A model generated the notes under the pieces. The model was not told the origin of the DNA. It did no database searches and worked only from the letters and a program-made list of their open reading frames with translations. A stretch of 64,000 nt of DNA from Myxococcus qinghaiensis (lineage in GTDB: Bacteria > Myxococcota > Myxococcia > Myxococcales > Myxococcaceae), in the NCBI RefSeq assembly GCF_024198215.1, contig NZ_JAKCFA010000017.1, positions 124,001 through 188,000 of the forward strand, written 5' to 3'. The translations under genes were made by a program, and so were the position numbers. Numbering within the stretch: the stretch's first letter is position 1; each line of letters starts with the position of its first letter. Positions 8,303-16,438 of this stretch are shown here, piece after piece.

Positions 8303-8640
8303 CGCTCCTCCGTCACCAGCGTCTGGCCGGGCGCGTTGACCTTGTACTTCACGATGCCGGGCGGTGTGCCGTCCGTCAGCCCCATCAGCGTGTCCAGGCA
8401 GACGGGCTTGCCGTCGATGGTGACGAGCGTGGAGTAACCCTGCTGCACCTTCAAAGTGGTGGTGCAGGGCTTGATGGTGGGGCCGATGTTGGGACACCCA
8501 CCGATAGGGCGTCCCTCCGGGTCCGCGCGCACGAGCAGCGGCCGGCGCTCCACCGTCACCCAGGGCTGCGAGTTCACCAGCCCCACGCGCCCCAGCTCAT
8601 GGGCACACACCACCAGCGCGTCCACGGTCAGCAGCCGCAT
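8299..8640 (-). CDS. PAAR-like/DUF4280-type spike-tip candidate
   Basis: 113 aa, directly between the spike gene and gp25, which is the position of Afp10-type spike tips. Features seen: VGLVNSQPWVTVERRPLLV, GCPNIGPTIKPCTTTLK and VTIDGKPVCLDTLMG, short beta strands punctuated by three cysteines. These resemble small PAAR-like cone proteins that cap VgrG-type spikes and bind a metal ion. I did not find a perfect PAAR signature, so the call leans on position and size. The stop abuts the next start by ATGA overlap. Confidence 0.6.
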   Translation of the reverse strand: MRLLTVDALVVCAHELGRVGLVNSQPWVTVERRPLLVRADPEGRPIGGCPNIGPTIKPCTTTLKVQQGYSTLVTIDGKPVCLDTLMGLTDGTPPGIVKYKVNAPGQTLVTEER

Positions 8641-10158
8641 TCAGCCCCTCCGGAAGTCAATGGACCGTCCACGGATGACCACGTCCTGCCCCGGTGCCTC
8701 CAACTCCATCGCCACCTTCGAGTGCAGCCGCACCCCCTTCGGTGACAGCTCCAGGTAGCTGCCGGTGCCATCCTCCAGACGCAGTGTGCGGCTCTCATCG
8801 TCCAGCTTCAGCCGGTGCCCGCCCGTCGTCAGCAGCGTGTAGCGCCGCACCGAGCCGCCCTCGACGCCCGCGTCCGGCGGCCCGCCTCCGCCATACAGCC
8901 CGCCCACCACCACGCCGCGCGCCGGGTCCTCGCCCCCCAAGGCGAGCAGCACCGTGTCCCCCACGTCCGGCAGCAGCATCAGCCCCTTGCCGGAGCCGCC
9001 GCCCGCCGCCAGCACCTGCATCCAGTCCGTCTCCACGCCCCCGTACGCGGGCAGCGTCGCGCGCACGCGGCCCCGTCCATCCGGGTCATCCACGCGGCTC
9101 ACCACGCCCAGCGTCACCGCGGACGCGCGAGCGCGGGGCCTTCGTGGAGGCGGCGCGGAGGAAAGCTCCGAGACGAAGCCCTGCCGCGCATCGATGCGAT
9201 GCATGACGCGGGTGAGCACGTAGCGGCCCGCCACCAGCGCGGCCACGCCCGCCACGTCCACCCGTGCGCCCGGCCGCAGCCGCGCATCGCCCTCGGCCAC
9301 GGCGGTCAGCACCACCTCGCGTGCGCCCCGGTGGTCCAGCTCCGCCTGCGCCGCGGCCTCGACGTGGGGGATGCCCTCCGCCGCCTCGTCCACCAGCGAG
9401 CGACGCGCCTCTCCACCCACGCGCTCCGGCGAGACTCCCGCCTCCACGTCCCGCCCCACGCGGGGCACATCGGCGCGCCCCGCATGCGCCTCCGCGCGCA
9501 GCACGTCCCAGCCCTCCGCGGACACCTCGCGACAGGCCGCGTCGCCATTCATCTCGATGGACGCCTCCAGCAGCGACTCGCCCAGGCGCAGCGACACGGG
9601 CGAGCCCTCGCCCTCCAGCGTCATCAGCCGCAGCGTGTCGCCATGGAGCACCGGGAACAGGCCGCAGCGGTCCGCGTACTCCACCAGCAACTCCAAATCC
9701 GACTGGCCATGCTGGATGAGGTAGCGCCACAGCGGCCCGGGGGACGCCGCCTTCACGGAGAGGCCCAGGCCGGAGACGAGCTCTCGCGCCAGGTCCTCCA
9801 GCGTCACCTGCACGTGCGCGCGCACCGGCTGCCGCTTGCGCAGGCGGTGCAGGACGTCGTAGCCGCGCACCCGCACCTCGCGCGCCCCGCCCCGCGCGTG
9901 GGAGAACTCGACGGCCGTCACCTCTCCCAGGAAGAGGTCCTCCAGCGAGGACGAGGCCGCCACGCGCAGCGAGGTTCCCGGCGGGAGGCCCGACGTGGCG
10001 AGCACGCCGCGCGGGTCGGTGAAGGTCAGCTCGCACTGCGTGGGCATCGCCAGTCGCTGCGACACCTGGATGGACGCGAGGGAGCGCAAGTCGGCCGTCG
10101 GCAGCGGAGCGCCGCCCACCTCGATGCGCAGCTCGGGCAGTCCCCGCACCTGGCTCAC
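8641..10158 (-). CDS. VgrG/gpD-like central spike protein
   Basis: 505 aa from a GTG at 10158 that overlaps the upstream stop (GTGA) and has a GGAGGG site 4 nt before it. Residues 1-330 match the phage late control D fold (gp27-like hub): TQCELTFTDPRG, LFLGEVTAVEF, YDVLHRLRKRQPV, YLIQHGQSDLELLVEYADR. Residues 355-435 form an OB-fold gp5/VgrG domain (VSRVDDPDGRGRVRATLPAYGG, LLPDVGDTVLLALGGEDPARGVVVGGLYGG), followed by a short beta-helical tail (YTLLTTGGHRLKLDDE, YLELSPKGVRLHSK). Afp8 equivalent; no obvious extra effector domain at the C-terminus. Confidence 0.9.
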   Translation of the reverse strand: MSQVRGLPELRIEVGGAPLPTADLRSLASIQVSQRLAMPTQCELTFTDPRGVLATSGLPPGTSLRVAASSSLEDLFLGEVTAVEFSHARGGAREVRVRGYDVLHRLRKRQPVRAHVQVTLEDLARELVSGLGLSVKAASPGPLWRYLIQHGQSDLELLVEYADRCGLFPVLHGDTLRLMTLEGEGSPVSLRLGESLLEASIEMNGDAACREVSAEGWDVLRAEAHAGRADVPRVGRDVEAGVSPERVGGEARRSLVDEAAEGIPHVEAAAQAELDHRGAREVVLTAVAEGDARLRPGARVDVAGVAALVAGRYVLTRVMHRIDARQGFVSELSSAPPPRRPRARASAVTLGVVSRVDDPDGRGRVRATLPAYGGVETDWMQVLAAGGGSGKGLMLLPDVGDTVLLALGGEDPARGVVVGGLYGGGGPPDAGVEGGSVRRYTLLTTGGHRLKLDDESRTLRLEDGTGSYLELSPKGVRLHSKVAMELEAPGQDVVIRGRSIDFRRG

Positions 10159-10904
10159 ATCACCCTCCGGAGGGCCTCGGGCGTGGGCAGGCGCAGCACC
10201 TGGCCGGGGGGAATGTGCGAGGGGTCGTCGATGCCGTTGAGCGCGGCGATGAGGCGCCACATCGACGGGTCGCCGTAGCGCTGGTGCGCGATTTCATCCA
10301 GGCGCTGTCCGGAGGCGGGCGTCCCGTCCTCACCCGCCTGGGCCCCGAGCACCGTGTGCGCCTCGTAGTCCTCCGGCGTCAGGGCCGCGGCCACCGCGTC
10401 CGCGTCCGGCGGCTCGCCGCCCGTCACCGGCTCTCGCGTGCCCGTCTCGTCCTCCACGCGCACCAGCCGCAGCCGCAGCCAGGAGCGTCGCGGTGCCCCC
10501 GTCGCGGTGAAGTGCTCCAGTCGCTCCGCGACGGCGGCCACCACGCCGAGGAAGTTGAGCCGCTTGCCCCACACCATCCGCGCCAGCGAGGGCCGCATGC
10601 CGCCGTCCTCGCGCAGGCCGTTCTCCGCCAGGCGCCACAAGGGCTCGGTCAGCTCGCGCACGTCCTCCGTCTCCAGCGTGGAGCCGGACAGCGAGACGTC
10701 GAAGAGCAGGTCCAACGTCATCTCGGTGGTGCCGCCTCCGGTGAAGAGCAGCGGGTCGTCCCCCGGCCCGCCCCACGGCAGCGAGCCGCCCAGCGCGCGC
10801 CTCGGACGCAGGCCCGCCTCCCGGCGCAGGACGAGCGTCTCCGGGTTGAGCAGACACCCGATGCGCTCACCGCTCGGCTCGATGAGGAAGGCCACGCGCT
10901 CCAT
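10155..10904 (-). CDS. LysM-containing tube-base protein (Afp7-like)
   Basis: 249 aa. The first 160 residues match the CIS tube/gp53-like adaptor found between tube and spike genes (PSGERIGCLLNPETLVLRRE, TTEMTLDLLFDVSLSGS, LVWGKRLNFLGVV-like block, HFTATGAPRRSWLRLRL). A C-terminal LysM-type module follows (GQRLDEIAHQRYGDPSMWRL, NGIDDPSHIPPGQVLRLP). In other systems this protein links the tail tube to the spike hub. The start ATG at 10904 overlaps the previous stop. High confidence from motifs plus position. Confidence 0.88.
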   Translation of the reverse strand: MERVAFLIEPSGERIGCLLNPETLVLRREAGLRPRRALGGSLPWGGPGDDPLLFTGGGTTEMTLDLLFDVSLSGSTLETEDVRELTEPLWRLAENGLREDGGMRPSLARMVWGKRLNFLGVVAAVAERLEHFTATGAPRRSWLRLRLVRVEDETGTREPVTGGEPPDADAVAAALTPEDYEAHTVLGAQAGEDGTPASGQRLDEIAHQRYGDPSMWRLIAALNGIDDPSHIPPGQVLRLPTPEALRRVM

Positions 10905-12166
10905 CAGTCACCCCGCTGCTCGCGCTCGAGCCGGCGCAGCCGCGTCCACAGCCGAAGCTCCTCGGCGACGTCCGGAGACTCCGGCGTCAGGGCGGAGGGG
11001 AGCTCCGGCCAGGAGGCGTGCTCGGACGGGGCCACATCCTCGGAGGCGCCCCGCGGCTCCTCTCCCACCGGGGTGGCGAAGCGCGAGGTGGACGGCTCCT
11101 CCTCCGCCTCCGTCCAGGTGCGAGGCGCATACGGAGGCGTGGGCTCGCGGGACACCTCCCGGCGCACCGCCTCGGCCTCCCGCACCTGGGCTTCGTCCTG
11201 TCCCCGGCGCACACGCCACGACTCGCCCTTGGACGAGGGCGAGGCACGCGGCGGAGGCGAGGGCACCGCGCTTGAGCCCTCGCGTTGCAGCTCCAGCGCC
11301 TGGGACGCGGAGATGCCCTGGGGAAAGCCGGAGGCGCACAGGCTCCGCTCGCGGTCCCCTTCACCCAGCGGAGGCACGCACACCTCCGAGGGCGACGCGG
11401 GCGTGGGCGCCACCATCACCGGGTTGGCGAAGGGCTGCCCTCCCATCATCGAGGGGACGGGCGTGACGGGCCCCTCGCCGGAGAGCCGTCCCGGAGCCAG
11501 GGGGACAGGCGTCGCGGGAGGCGACGCGAAGGGATGCGCCGGTGCCGGGGGCTTCACCTTCGAGGCCCGCGATGGCTCCTCCCGGGGAGCGCTCACGGGA
11601 GCAGGGCCGCTGACCTCGCGTCGCATCGACACCGGGGCTCCGGGCTCCAAGGGCGCGCGCGGCGAGGCGCGGTGGAAGGAGGGCTCGGGGAGCACGGCGG
11701 GCCGCGAGGCGTCGCGAACCGGCGCGGGCCGGTGGGCGGTGGACTTGTCCTGGTCGGTCGCGCTCGCGAGCAGCATCCGCGTGCGGAACGAGAGGTGGGC
11801 CTCGCTCACCGGGAGCTGCGCGTCCTGCTCCGCCAGCCCTTCCACGAGATGAGGGGCGACCTTGCGCACGCGGGCCACCCAGTCCGCGGGAGGCCCCTGG
11901 GGGCGCCGGCCCTGGACGTCGCGGAGCCAGTGCTCCGGCGGCCCCAGCCCCACGGGAGGCGCCGTCACCGTGACGGGCGTGGAGGTGGCGCGGGCACCGT
12001 CGGTGGAAGGGGGGCTCGAGCGCTGGGTCGGCACGCGCGCCTGGGCGAGCGCGGCGGCGAAGTCGCTCTCCTCCTCGGAGAGGACGGACTCCGCCCACGC
12101 CTTCATCTTCCGGGCAACGGCGCGCAGCCACGCGCCGGGCACGGGTCTGCGCGCGGGCTCAGCCAC
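10904..12166 (-). CDS. Proline-rich protein of unknown function within the injection-system operon
   Basis: 420 aa from a GTG at 12166 overlapping the end of the tube gene by 8 bp; no strong ribosome site is visible. Short ordered stretches at the N-terminus (WLRAVARKMKAWAESVLSEE), around 95-150 (EHWLRDVQG, ADWVARVRKVAPHLVEG, LPVSEAHLSFRTRMLL) and at the extreme C-terminus (ELRLWTRLRRLEREQRGD) are separated by about 230 residues very rich in Pro, Ala, Ser and acidic/basic residues. It lies between tube and LysM genes, where some systems carry small assembly proteins. It could be a disordered assembly chaperone, a cargo adaptor or cargo. No family recognised. Confidence 0.7.
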   Translation of the reverse strand: MAEPARRPVPGAWLRAVARKMKAWAESVLSEEESDFAAALAQARVPTQRSSPPSTDGARATSTPVTVTAPPVGLGPPEHWLRDVQGRRPQGPPADWVARVRKVAPHLVEGLAEQDAQLPVSEAHLSFRTRMLLASATDQDKSTAHRPAPVRDASRPAVLPEPSFHRASPRAPLEPGAPVSMRREVSGPAPVSAPREEPSRASKVKPPAPAHPFASPPATPVPLAPGRLSGEGPVTPVPSMMGGQPFANPVMVAPTPASPSEVCVPPLGEGDRERSLCASGFPQGISASQALELQREGSSAVPSPPPRASPSSKGESWRVRRGQDEAQVREAEAVRREVSREPTPPYAPRTWTEAEEEPSTSRFATPVGEEPRGASEDVAPSEHASWPELPSALTPESPDVAEELRLWTRLRRLEREQRGD

Positions 12167-12647
12167 GGGTGATGGACTCGAAGACGAGGGTGAGTGAGTC
12201 GATGGCGATCTGCTGGCCGAGCGCATCCAGCGGCGCCGCCCGCCACTTCTTCGGCCAGGCCTCGTTGAGGTTCCAGCGCAGCTTCTCCGTCACCCCATCC
12301 ATGTCCAGGAGCAGCACCGACACGTTCTTGCGCTGCGGCACGCCGTTCATCGACGCAAGGAACCAGTTCCACAGCTCCGGCGACACGGTGACGCCGTAGC
12401 GCAGCGTCATGTCGCCGTGCGTGACGGGCCCCGCCAGCCTGCGCGTCACCGGTCCCGCGCCGCCCTCGCGGTAGTGCAGCGCGGTGACCTCGACCTCCAG
12501 GCCGGTGCACTGGGTGAAGTGCCCCTCGTTCACCCCGTCGATGAGCAGCTTGAAGTTGTACGCGCGGAACGGGTCCGCGAGCGCGCCGGGTTGCGCGCCC
12601 GCCTCCTGCTCCGGCGGGGCCGCCTCGGGAGCCTTGGCTTCAGCCAT
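12159..12647 (-). CDS. Contractile system inner tube protein (T4 gp19-like)
   Basis: 162 aa. After an acidic Ala/Pro-rich N-terminal extension (first 22 residues), the protein matches the T4 gp19/Afp1-5 tube family: DPFRAYNFKLLIDGV, FTQCTGLEVEV, the R-R-L-A-G block before DMTLRYGV, LWNWFLASM, and a C-terminal SLTLVFESI strand. Hexamers of this protein form the rigid tube pushed through the target membrane. Only one tube gene is present, whereas some systems have several. Its start lies 8 bp inside the sheath gene, with GGAGG just upstream. Confidence 0.92.
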   Translation of the reverse strand: MAEAKAPEAAPPEQEAGAQPGALADPFRAYNFKLLIDGVNEGHFTQCTGLEVEVTALHYREGGAGPVTRRLAGPVTHGDMTLRYGVTVSPELWNWFLASMNGVPQRKNVSVLLLDMDGVTEKLRWNLNEAWPKKWRAAPLDALGQQIAIDSLTLVFESITRG

Positions 12648-13821
12648 TGGACACCTCCTCCACTTCCGCCCCGCCCGCGTGCTGGCCGATGCGGAAGATG
12701 ATGAACTCCGCGGGCTTCACCGGCGCCAGGCCGATGACGGCGATGACCTGGCCCGCGTCGATGGTCTCCTGCGTGTTCGTCTGCTCGTCGCACTGCACGA
12801 AGAACGCCTCTTCCTTGGTGCGACCCATCAGCGCGCCGTCGCGCCACAGCCGCAGCAGGAACGCGCTCACGTCGCGGTGGATGGACTTCCACAGCGTGGG
12901 GTCGTTCGGCTCGAACACCGTCCAGTTGGTGCCCAGCGCGATGGACTCCTCCACGAAGTTGAAGAGCCTGCGCACGTTGACGTAGCGCCACTCGCTGGCG
13001 GCGTCCGCCACCGTGCGCGCGCCCCACACGCGGATGCCGCCGCGCGGGAAGTAGCGGATGCAGTTGACGCCCATCTGGTTCAGCTCGCCCTGCTCCTCCG
13101 GCGTCACGTCGCGCACCAGCCGCATCGCCCCGCGCACCACCTCGTTGGCGGGCGCCTTGTGCACGCCCCGGGTGACGTCCGTGCGCGCGTAGATGCCCGC
13201 GATGTGCCCGGACGGCGGCACGTTGACCATGGTCTTCCCGTCGCCGAGCGGGTCCGGCGTGGAGAACCACGGGTAGTAGAAGGCGCCGTAGCCCTGGTCG
13301 GAGGAGCGGCAGCGGATGCCCGCGCCCTCGTCGCCTGAGTAGACCTTCGTGAGGCGCTCCACCTCTTCGACGTCCTCGGGCGCATCGAGGATGGCGATGC
13401 GGTCTCTCATCTTCTCGCAGTGGGACAGGAGCGCGTCCCACGCCGCGGGGCTGGTGAAGCCGGGGGCGGCCACCATGGCCACCTCGCTGACCTCTTCCAG
13501 CACCGCCACGCCCTGACGCTTGCGCGCGTCGCCGACGAGGCTCTCGCTGTCGCCGATGTTGACGATGAAGCAGCGCCGGCCGCCGTTCTCGAAGAAGCCG
13601 TACACCGCGCGGGCCAGGGCCGTGCCCGGCGTGCCGGGGGGAGCGAACTCCTTCACGAACTGCGCCCAGCCGTTGACGGGCACCGCCTGATTCAGCCGGG
13701 CATCCCGGGCGGGCGCTCGGCCCACGAAGGCCGCGGTGGTGGTTCCCACGCCCTGGATGGAGCGTGTCCCGCTGGGAACCTCCTCCACATAGACGCCGGG
13801 CGTCAGGTAGTTCATCGGCAC
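12640..13821 (-). CDS. Contractile sheath protein
   Basis: 393 aa from a GTG at 13821, chosen over an ATG at 13815 because AAGGAGG lies 6 nt before the GTG. N-terminal TPGVYVEEVPSGTRSIQGV and the C-terminal block RDVSAFLLRLWRDGALMG, followed by FFVQCDEQTN and AEFIIFRIGQ, are signatures of phage/Afp sheath proteins; the C-terminal strands provide the handshake between neighbouring subunits. Length fits the compact sheaths of extracellular systems rather than T4. Only one sheath gene is present in the operon. Confidence 0.94.
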   Translation of the reverse strand: MPMNYLTPGVYVEEVPSGTRSIQGVGTTTAAFVGRAPARDARLNQAVPVNGWAQFVKEFAPPGTPGTALARAVYGFFENGGRRCFIVNIGDSESLVGDARKRQGVAVLEEVSEVAMVAAPGFTSPAAWDALLSHCEKMRDRIAILDAPEDVEEVERLTKVYSGDEGAGIRCRSSDQGYGAFYYPWFSTPDPLGDGKTMVNVPPSGHIAGIYARTDVTRGVHKAPANEVVRGAMRLVRDVTPEEQGELNQMGVNCIRYFPRGGIRVWGARTVADAASEWRYVNVRRLFNFVEESIALGTNWTVFEPNDPTLWKSIHRDVSAFLLRLWRDGALMGRTKEEAFFVQCDEQTNTQETIDAGQVIAVIGLAPVKPAEFIIFRIGQHAGGAEVEEVSNG

Positions 13822-13822
13822 G

Positions 13823-14506
13823 TCAGTCCTCCTTCAGCGGCAGGCGAATGAGCAGCGGTTGAGGCTCGGAGGCGAGCGCCTCCGGCCCCAGCGCGAGCAA
13901 CTCCCCCTTCGCTCGCACCTCCAGCCGTCCCAGCGTGGCCACTGGCGGCACGCGGGGAAAACGAAAGCAGCCATTGTCGTCGGTGCGAGTGACCAGGCTC
14001 AGCCCGGGCAGCTCCACCAGCGCGCCGGGGATGGGCACGTCACCGGGCCCGACGACGCAGCCGAGCAGCGCCTCCGCGGGCACCGCCTGGGTGATGACGG
14101 GGAAGCGCACGCGGTGGACGATGGGCTGCGGGCGCTCGCGTCGCACGGGCAGGCGCACCCGGAAGCCGGGACGCGGAGGAATGCGCAGCCCCGCCCAGAC
14201 GGTGGCGGGCACGGGCGTGAGGTCCACCTCGAACTCCGACTCCTCCATGGCCGAGAAGACCAGCTCCCCCAACAGGCGGTGGGCGAGCTCGGGTGACTCC
14301 GCGCCCGCGGTGACCAGGTAGCAGACGGAGATCTGCAGCGGCACGCGGCGCCCGCCTCGCGCGGGAGGCGCGGGCCCCAGCTCCAGCAGGTAGAGACACA
14401 CGCCTCGCTCGACGGCATCACGGTCCGGTGCACCCAGATGCACGGGTGCCTCGCCAGCGATTCGTCCTGCCCACGACTTCAAACGCAGATCGACTTCGTC
14501 GATCAT
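13823..14506 (-). CDS. Pvc16/Afp16-like (DUF4255) cap protein with carboxypeptidase-like C-terminal domain
   Basis: 227 aa from the ATG at 14506, preceded by GGGGGA. The N-terminal 120 residues fit the DUF4255/Pvc16 tail-terminator family: MIDEVDLRLKSWA, then LLELGPAPPARGG, LQISVCYLVTAGAESPE, HRLLGELVFSAMEE. Residues 140-225 look like a carboxypeptidase regulatory-like beta-sandwich (LLGCVVGPGDVPIPGALVEL, DDNGCFRFPRVPPV). Tail terminators cap tube and sheath to fix particle length. It is the first gene of the operon; the sheath start lies 2 bp beyond its stop. Confidence 0.82.
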   Translation of the reverse strand: MIDEVDLRLKSWAGRIAGEAPVHLGAPDRDAVERGVCLYLLELGPAPPARGGRRVPLQISVCYLVTAGAESPELAHRLLGELVFSAMEESEFEVDLTPVPATVWAGLRIPPRPGFRVRLPVRRERPQPIVHRVRFPVITQAVPAEALLGCVVGPGDVPIPGALVELPGLSLVTRTDDNGCFRFPRVPPVATLGRLEVRAKGELLALGPEALASEPQPLLIRLPLKED

Positions 14507-15350
14507 CCGGTCCCCCGAGGTCCTGGGCCGGTGCTCACGTGCCTGCATCGCCAGTGACGTCCGGGCTGGCAAGGTGGCACCGGCTGCGGGGCGCGGTAAT
14601 TGGTCCGAAGGATGGAACCGCCGTCGCGGCCTCAACACGCCGACGTGCGCGACACGTGCTTCGTCGGACGGAGCACAGAGCCAACGCGAACTCGTCAACC
14701 GAACGGGTGTGCCCCCCGCTCACCTCCACCGCGCGCGACTCCAGTGGGAGCGCATGTCCGTGAAGCACTTCCCGCACACGAAGCCACAAGAAGTCCCCGC
14801 CCGAGCGTTATCTTCGCGACCACCACGGTGGACGCGCGCAACGGCTTCACCTTCGTCAGCGAGCCGCTCGATGCGCCCGTGGAGCTCAGCGGCCTGTTCT
14901 CCGGCCAGCTCGACTTCATCACCAACAAGAAGGACTTCGACTTCAACGTGGTCCTCTTCGAGCGCACGCCCCAGGGTGAGTTCATCTACCTGTCGTAGAT
15001 GCTGGCGCGCGCCAGCTACGTGGCGGACCGCACCCAGCGACGCCTGCTCACGCCGGGCGAGCCCTCCGGACCGCGCTCCTCACTGAGCGCGACCTCACCC
15101 TCAAAGGCGACGTTTCGAGTCCCTACCTGTCACGTGCGCCGTGACGGGTATGAGCCGACCCCTCGGGCCCTCGGCTGGCCCGCAGTGGAATGGTTGCCGT
15201 CCAGAAACTCCATAAGATTCCCGCTTCACCGGAAAATACCACCGGAATTGCCAACCTTGGAGGTCCTTGTCGCAACGCGTCAGATGACGCTATGTCGGAA
15301 ATAGCGGGAATCAATGGTTCTGGGGGCCGACACACAGCGTCGAGACAGCC
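14507..15350. other. Gene-poor stretch upstream of the injection-system operon, containing a gene remnant
   Basis: No intact gene is supported here. About 14800-15150 on the plus strand is a degraded hydrolase remnant (separate entry). The 300 bp next to 14506 should hold the operon promoter, but I see no convincing -35/-10 pair. The last 200 bp before 15351 (AT-richer, around 15215-15310) may carry the desaturase promoter. Confidence 0.5.
14806..15150 (+). pseudogene. Degraded C-terminal remnant of a CocE/NonD-type X-Pro acyl-hydrolase
   Basis: Conceptual translation gives SVIFATTTVDARNGFTFVSE, then PLDAPVELSGLFSGQLDFIT and DFDFNVVLFERTPQGEFIYLS before an in-frame TAG at 14996. Downstream the same frame resumes with LARASYVADRTQRRLLTPGE, then needs a one-base shift near 15063 to continue TALLTERDLTLKGDVSS. 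This order (SEPL-AP-V-SG-FSG-LDF, DFDF, LARASYVADRT-RRLL-PG) is the jelly-roll C-terminal domain of the CocE/NonD hydrolase family. The N-terminal alpha/beta-hydrolase part is missing. Two disabling lesions plus truncation make it a pseudogene. Confidence 0.7.
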
Positions 15351-16436
15351 ATGACATCTCATTCTTCATCCGACAGTACCCTTCCTGCCGAGCCGCGAAG
15401 CTGGCAACCCAGGACTGCCTGGAGCGTGGCCCAGGTCCTCGGAACGGTGGGCACGTATCTGCTGCTCACGGCCGCCAGCTACGTGGCCCTCGCGCACTCG
15501 GTGGCGGCGGGGCTCGGGCTCGCGGTGCTCGCGGGCATCACCCTGGTCCGGGTCTTCATCCTCCAACACGACTGCGCGCACCGCTCGCTGTTCGCCCGGC
15601 CCTCCGTGAATGACAGGGTGGGGATGGCGCTGGGGCTGCTGACGTTGGCGCCGCACGCGTACTGGCGGGCCATGCACCTGGTCCACCACAGCACGAGCGG
15701 AGACCTGGAGCGACGTGGCACCGGTGACATCGTGACGATGACGGCCGAGGAGTACCGCGCGCTGAAGCCCGCCGAGCGCCTGCGCTACCGCCTCTACCGT
15801 CACCCCGCCGTGCTGTTGGGCGTGGGACCGCTGTTCCAGTTCCTGCTGCGCTTCCGCATGCCGGGCATCGTCGCGAAGGAGCGCAGGCCGGAGCGTCGCT
15901 CCATCGCGGTGACGAACGGGGTGCTGCTCGTCATGCACCTGGCGCTCCTCGCCTTCGGTGACTGGCCGAGGTTCATCGTCGTGCACCTGGTCGTCACGCA
16001 GGTGGCCGCGGGCCTGGGCATCTGGCTCTTCTTCGTGCAGCACCAGGTGGAGGAGCCGTACTGGGTGCCGCATGCGCGGTGGACGTTGAAGGACTCCGCG
16101 CTGAAGGGCAGCAGCTACCTCATGCTGCCGCGCGCGCTGGAGTGGACCTTCGGCGCCATCAACCTGCACCACGTGCATCACCTGAAGCCGCGGGTCCCCA
16201 GCTACCTGCTGCGCGACTACATGGAGCGCCACGACTTGAGTGGCCACGGCATCCGCCTGGGCACCCTGGAGTCGTTCAAGGCGTTCCAGCTCAAGGTCTA
16301 CGACGAGTCGCTGGGTCGCATGACTGGCTTTCCCCCCACCCCACCCCGGGGCGCCCACGCGCTCCTGACGGGCTCGTCCGCACCGCCTCCGGGCCGGATG
16401 GACCGCCTGCTCACCCTCTCCAGCGAGGAGCACTGA
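15351..16436 (+). CDS. Membrane fatty acid desaturase
   Basis: 361 aa integral membrane protein with the three histidine boxes of the acyl-lipid desaturase family: HDCAH (about residue 72), HLVHH (about 108) and HHVHH (about 278), which bind the di-iron centre. Four to five hydrophobic segments alternate with these boxes. It would introduce a double bond into fatty acyl chains of membrane lipids. First gene of a four-gene run: the next start lies 3 bp after its stop. The C-terminal 40 residues are Pro-rich and family-atypical. Regiospecificity cannot be read from sequence. Confidence 0.9.
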   Translation: MTSHSSSDSTLPAEPRSWQPRTAWSVAQVLGTVGTYLLLTAASYVALAHSVAAGLGLAVLAGITLVRVFILQHDCAHRSLFARPSVNDRVGMALGLLTLAPHAYWRAMHLVHHSTSGDLERRGTGDIVTMTAEEYRALKPAERLRYRLYRHPAVLLGVGPLFQFLLRFRMPGIVAKERRPERRSIAVTNGVLLVMHLALLAFGDWPRFIVVHLVVTQVAAGLGIWLFFVQHQVEEPYWVPHARWTLKDSALKGSSYLMLPRALEWTFGAINLHHVHHLKPRVPSYLLRDYMERHDLSGHGIRLGTLESFKAFQLKVYDESLGRMTGFPPTPPRGAHALLTGSSAPPPGRMDRLLTLSSEEH

Positions 16437-16438
16437 AA

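Noticed and set aside
3195..14506. Prophage
   Set aside because: No capsid, portal, terminase, integrase or lysis genes are visible, and the gene order follows extracellular injection systems.
15123..15362. A 79-residue minus-strand frame upstream of the desaturase
   Set aside because: No homology or ribosome site and it overlaps the hydrolase remnant; treated as noise.
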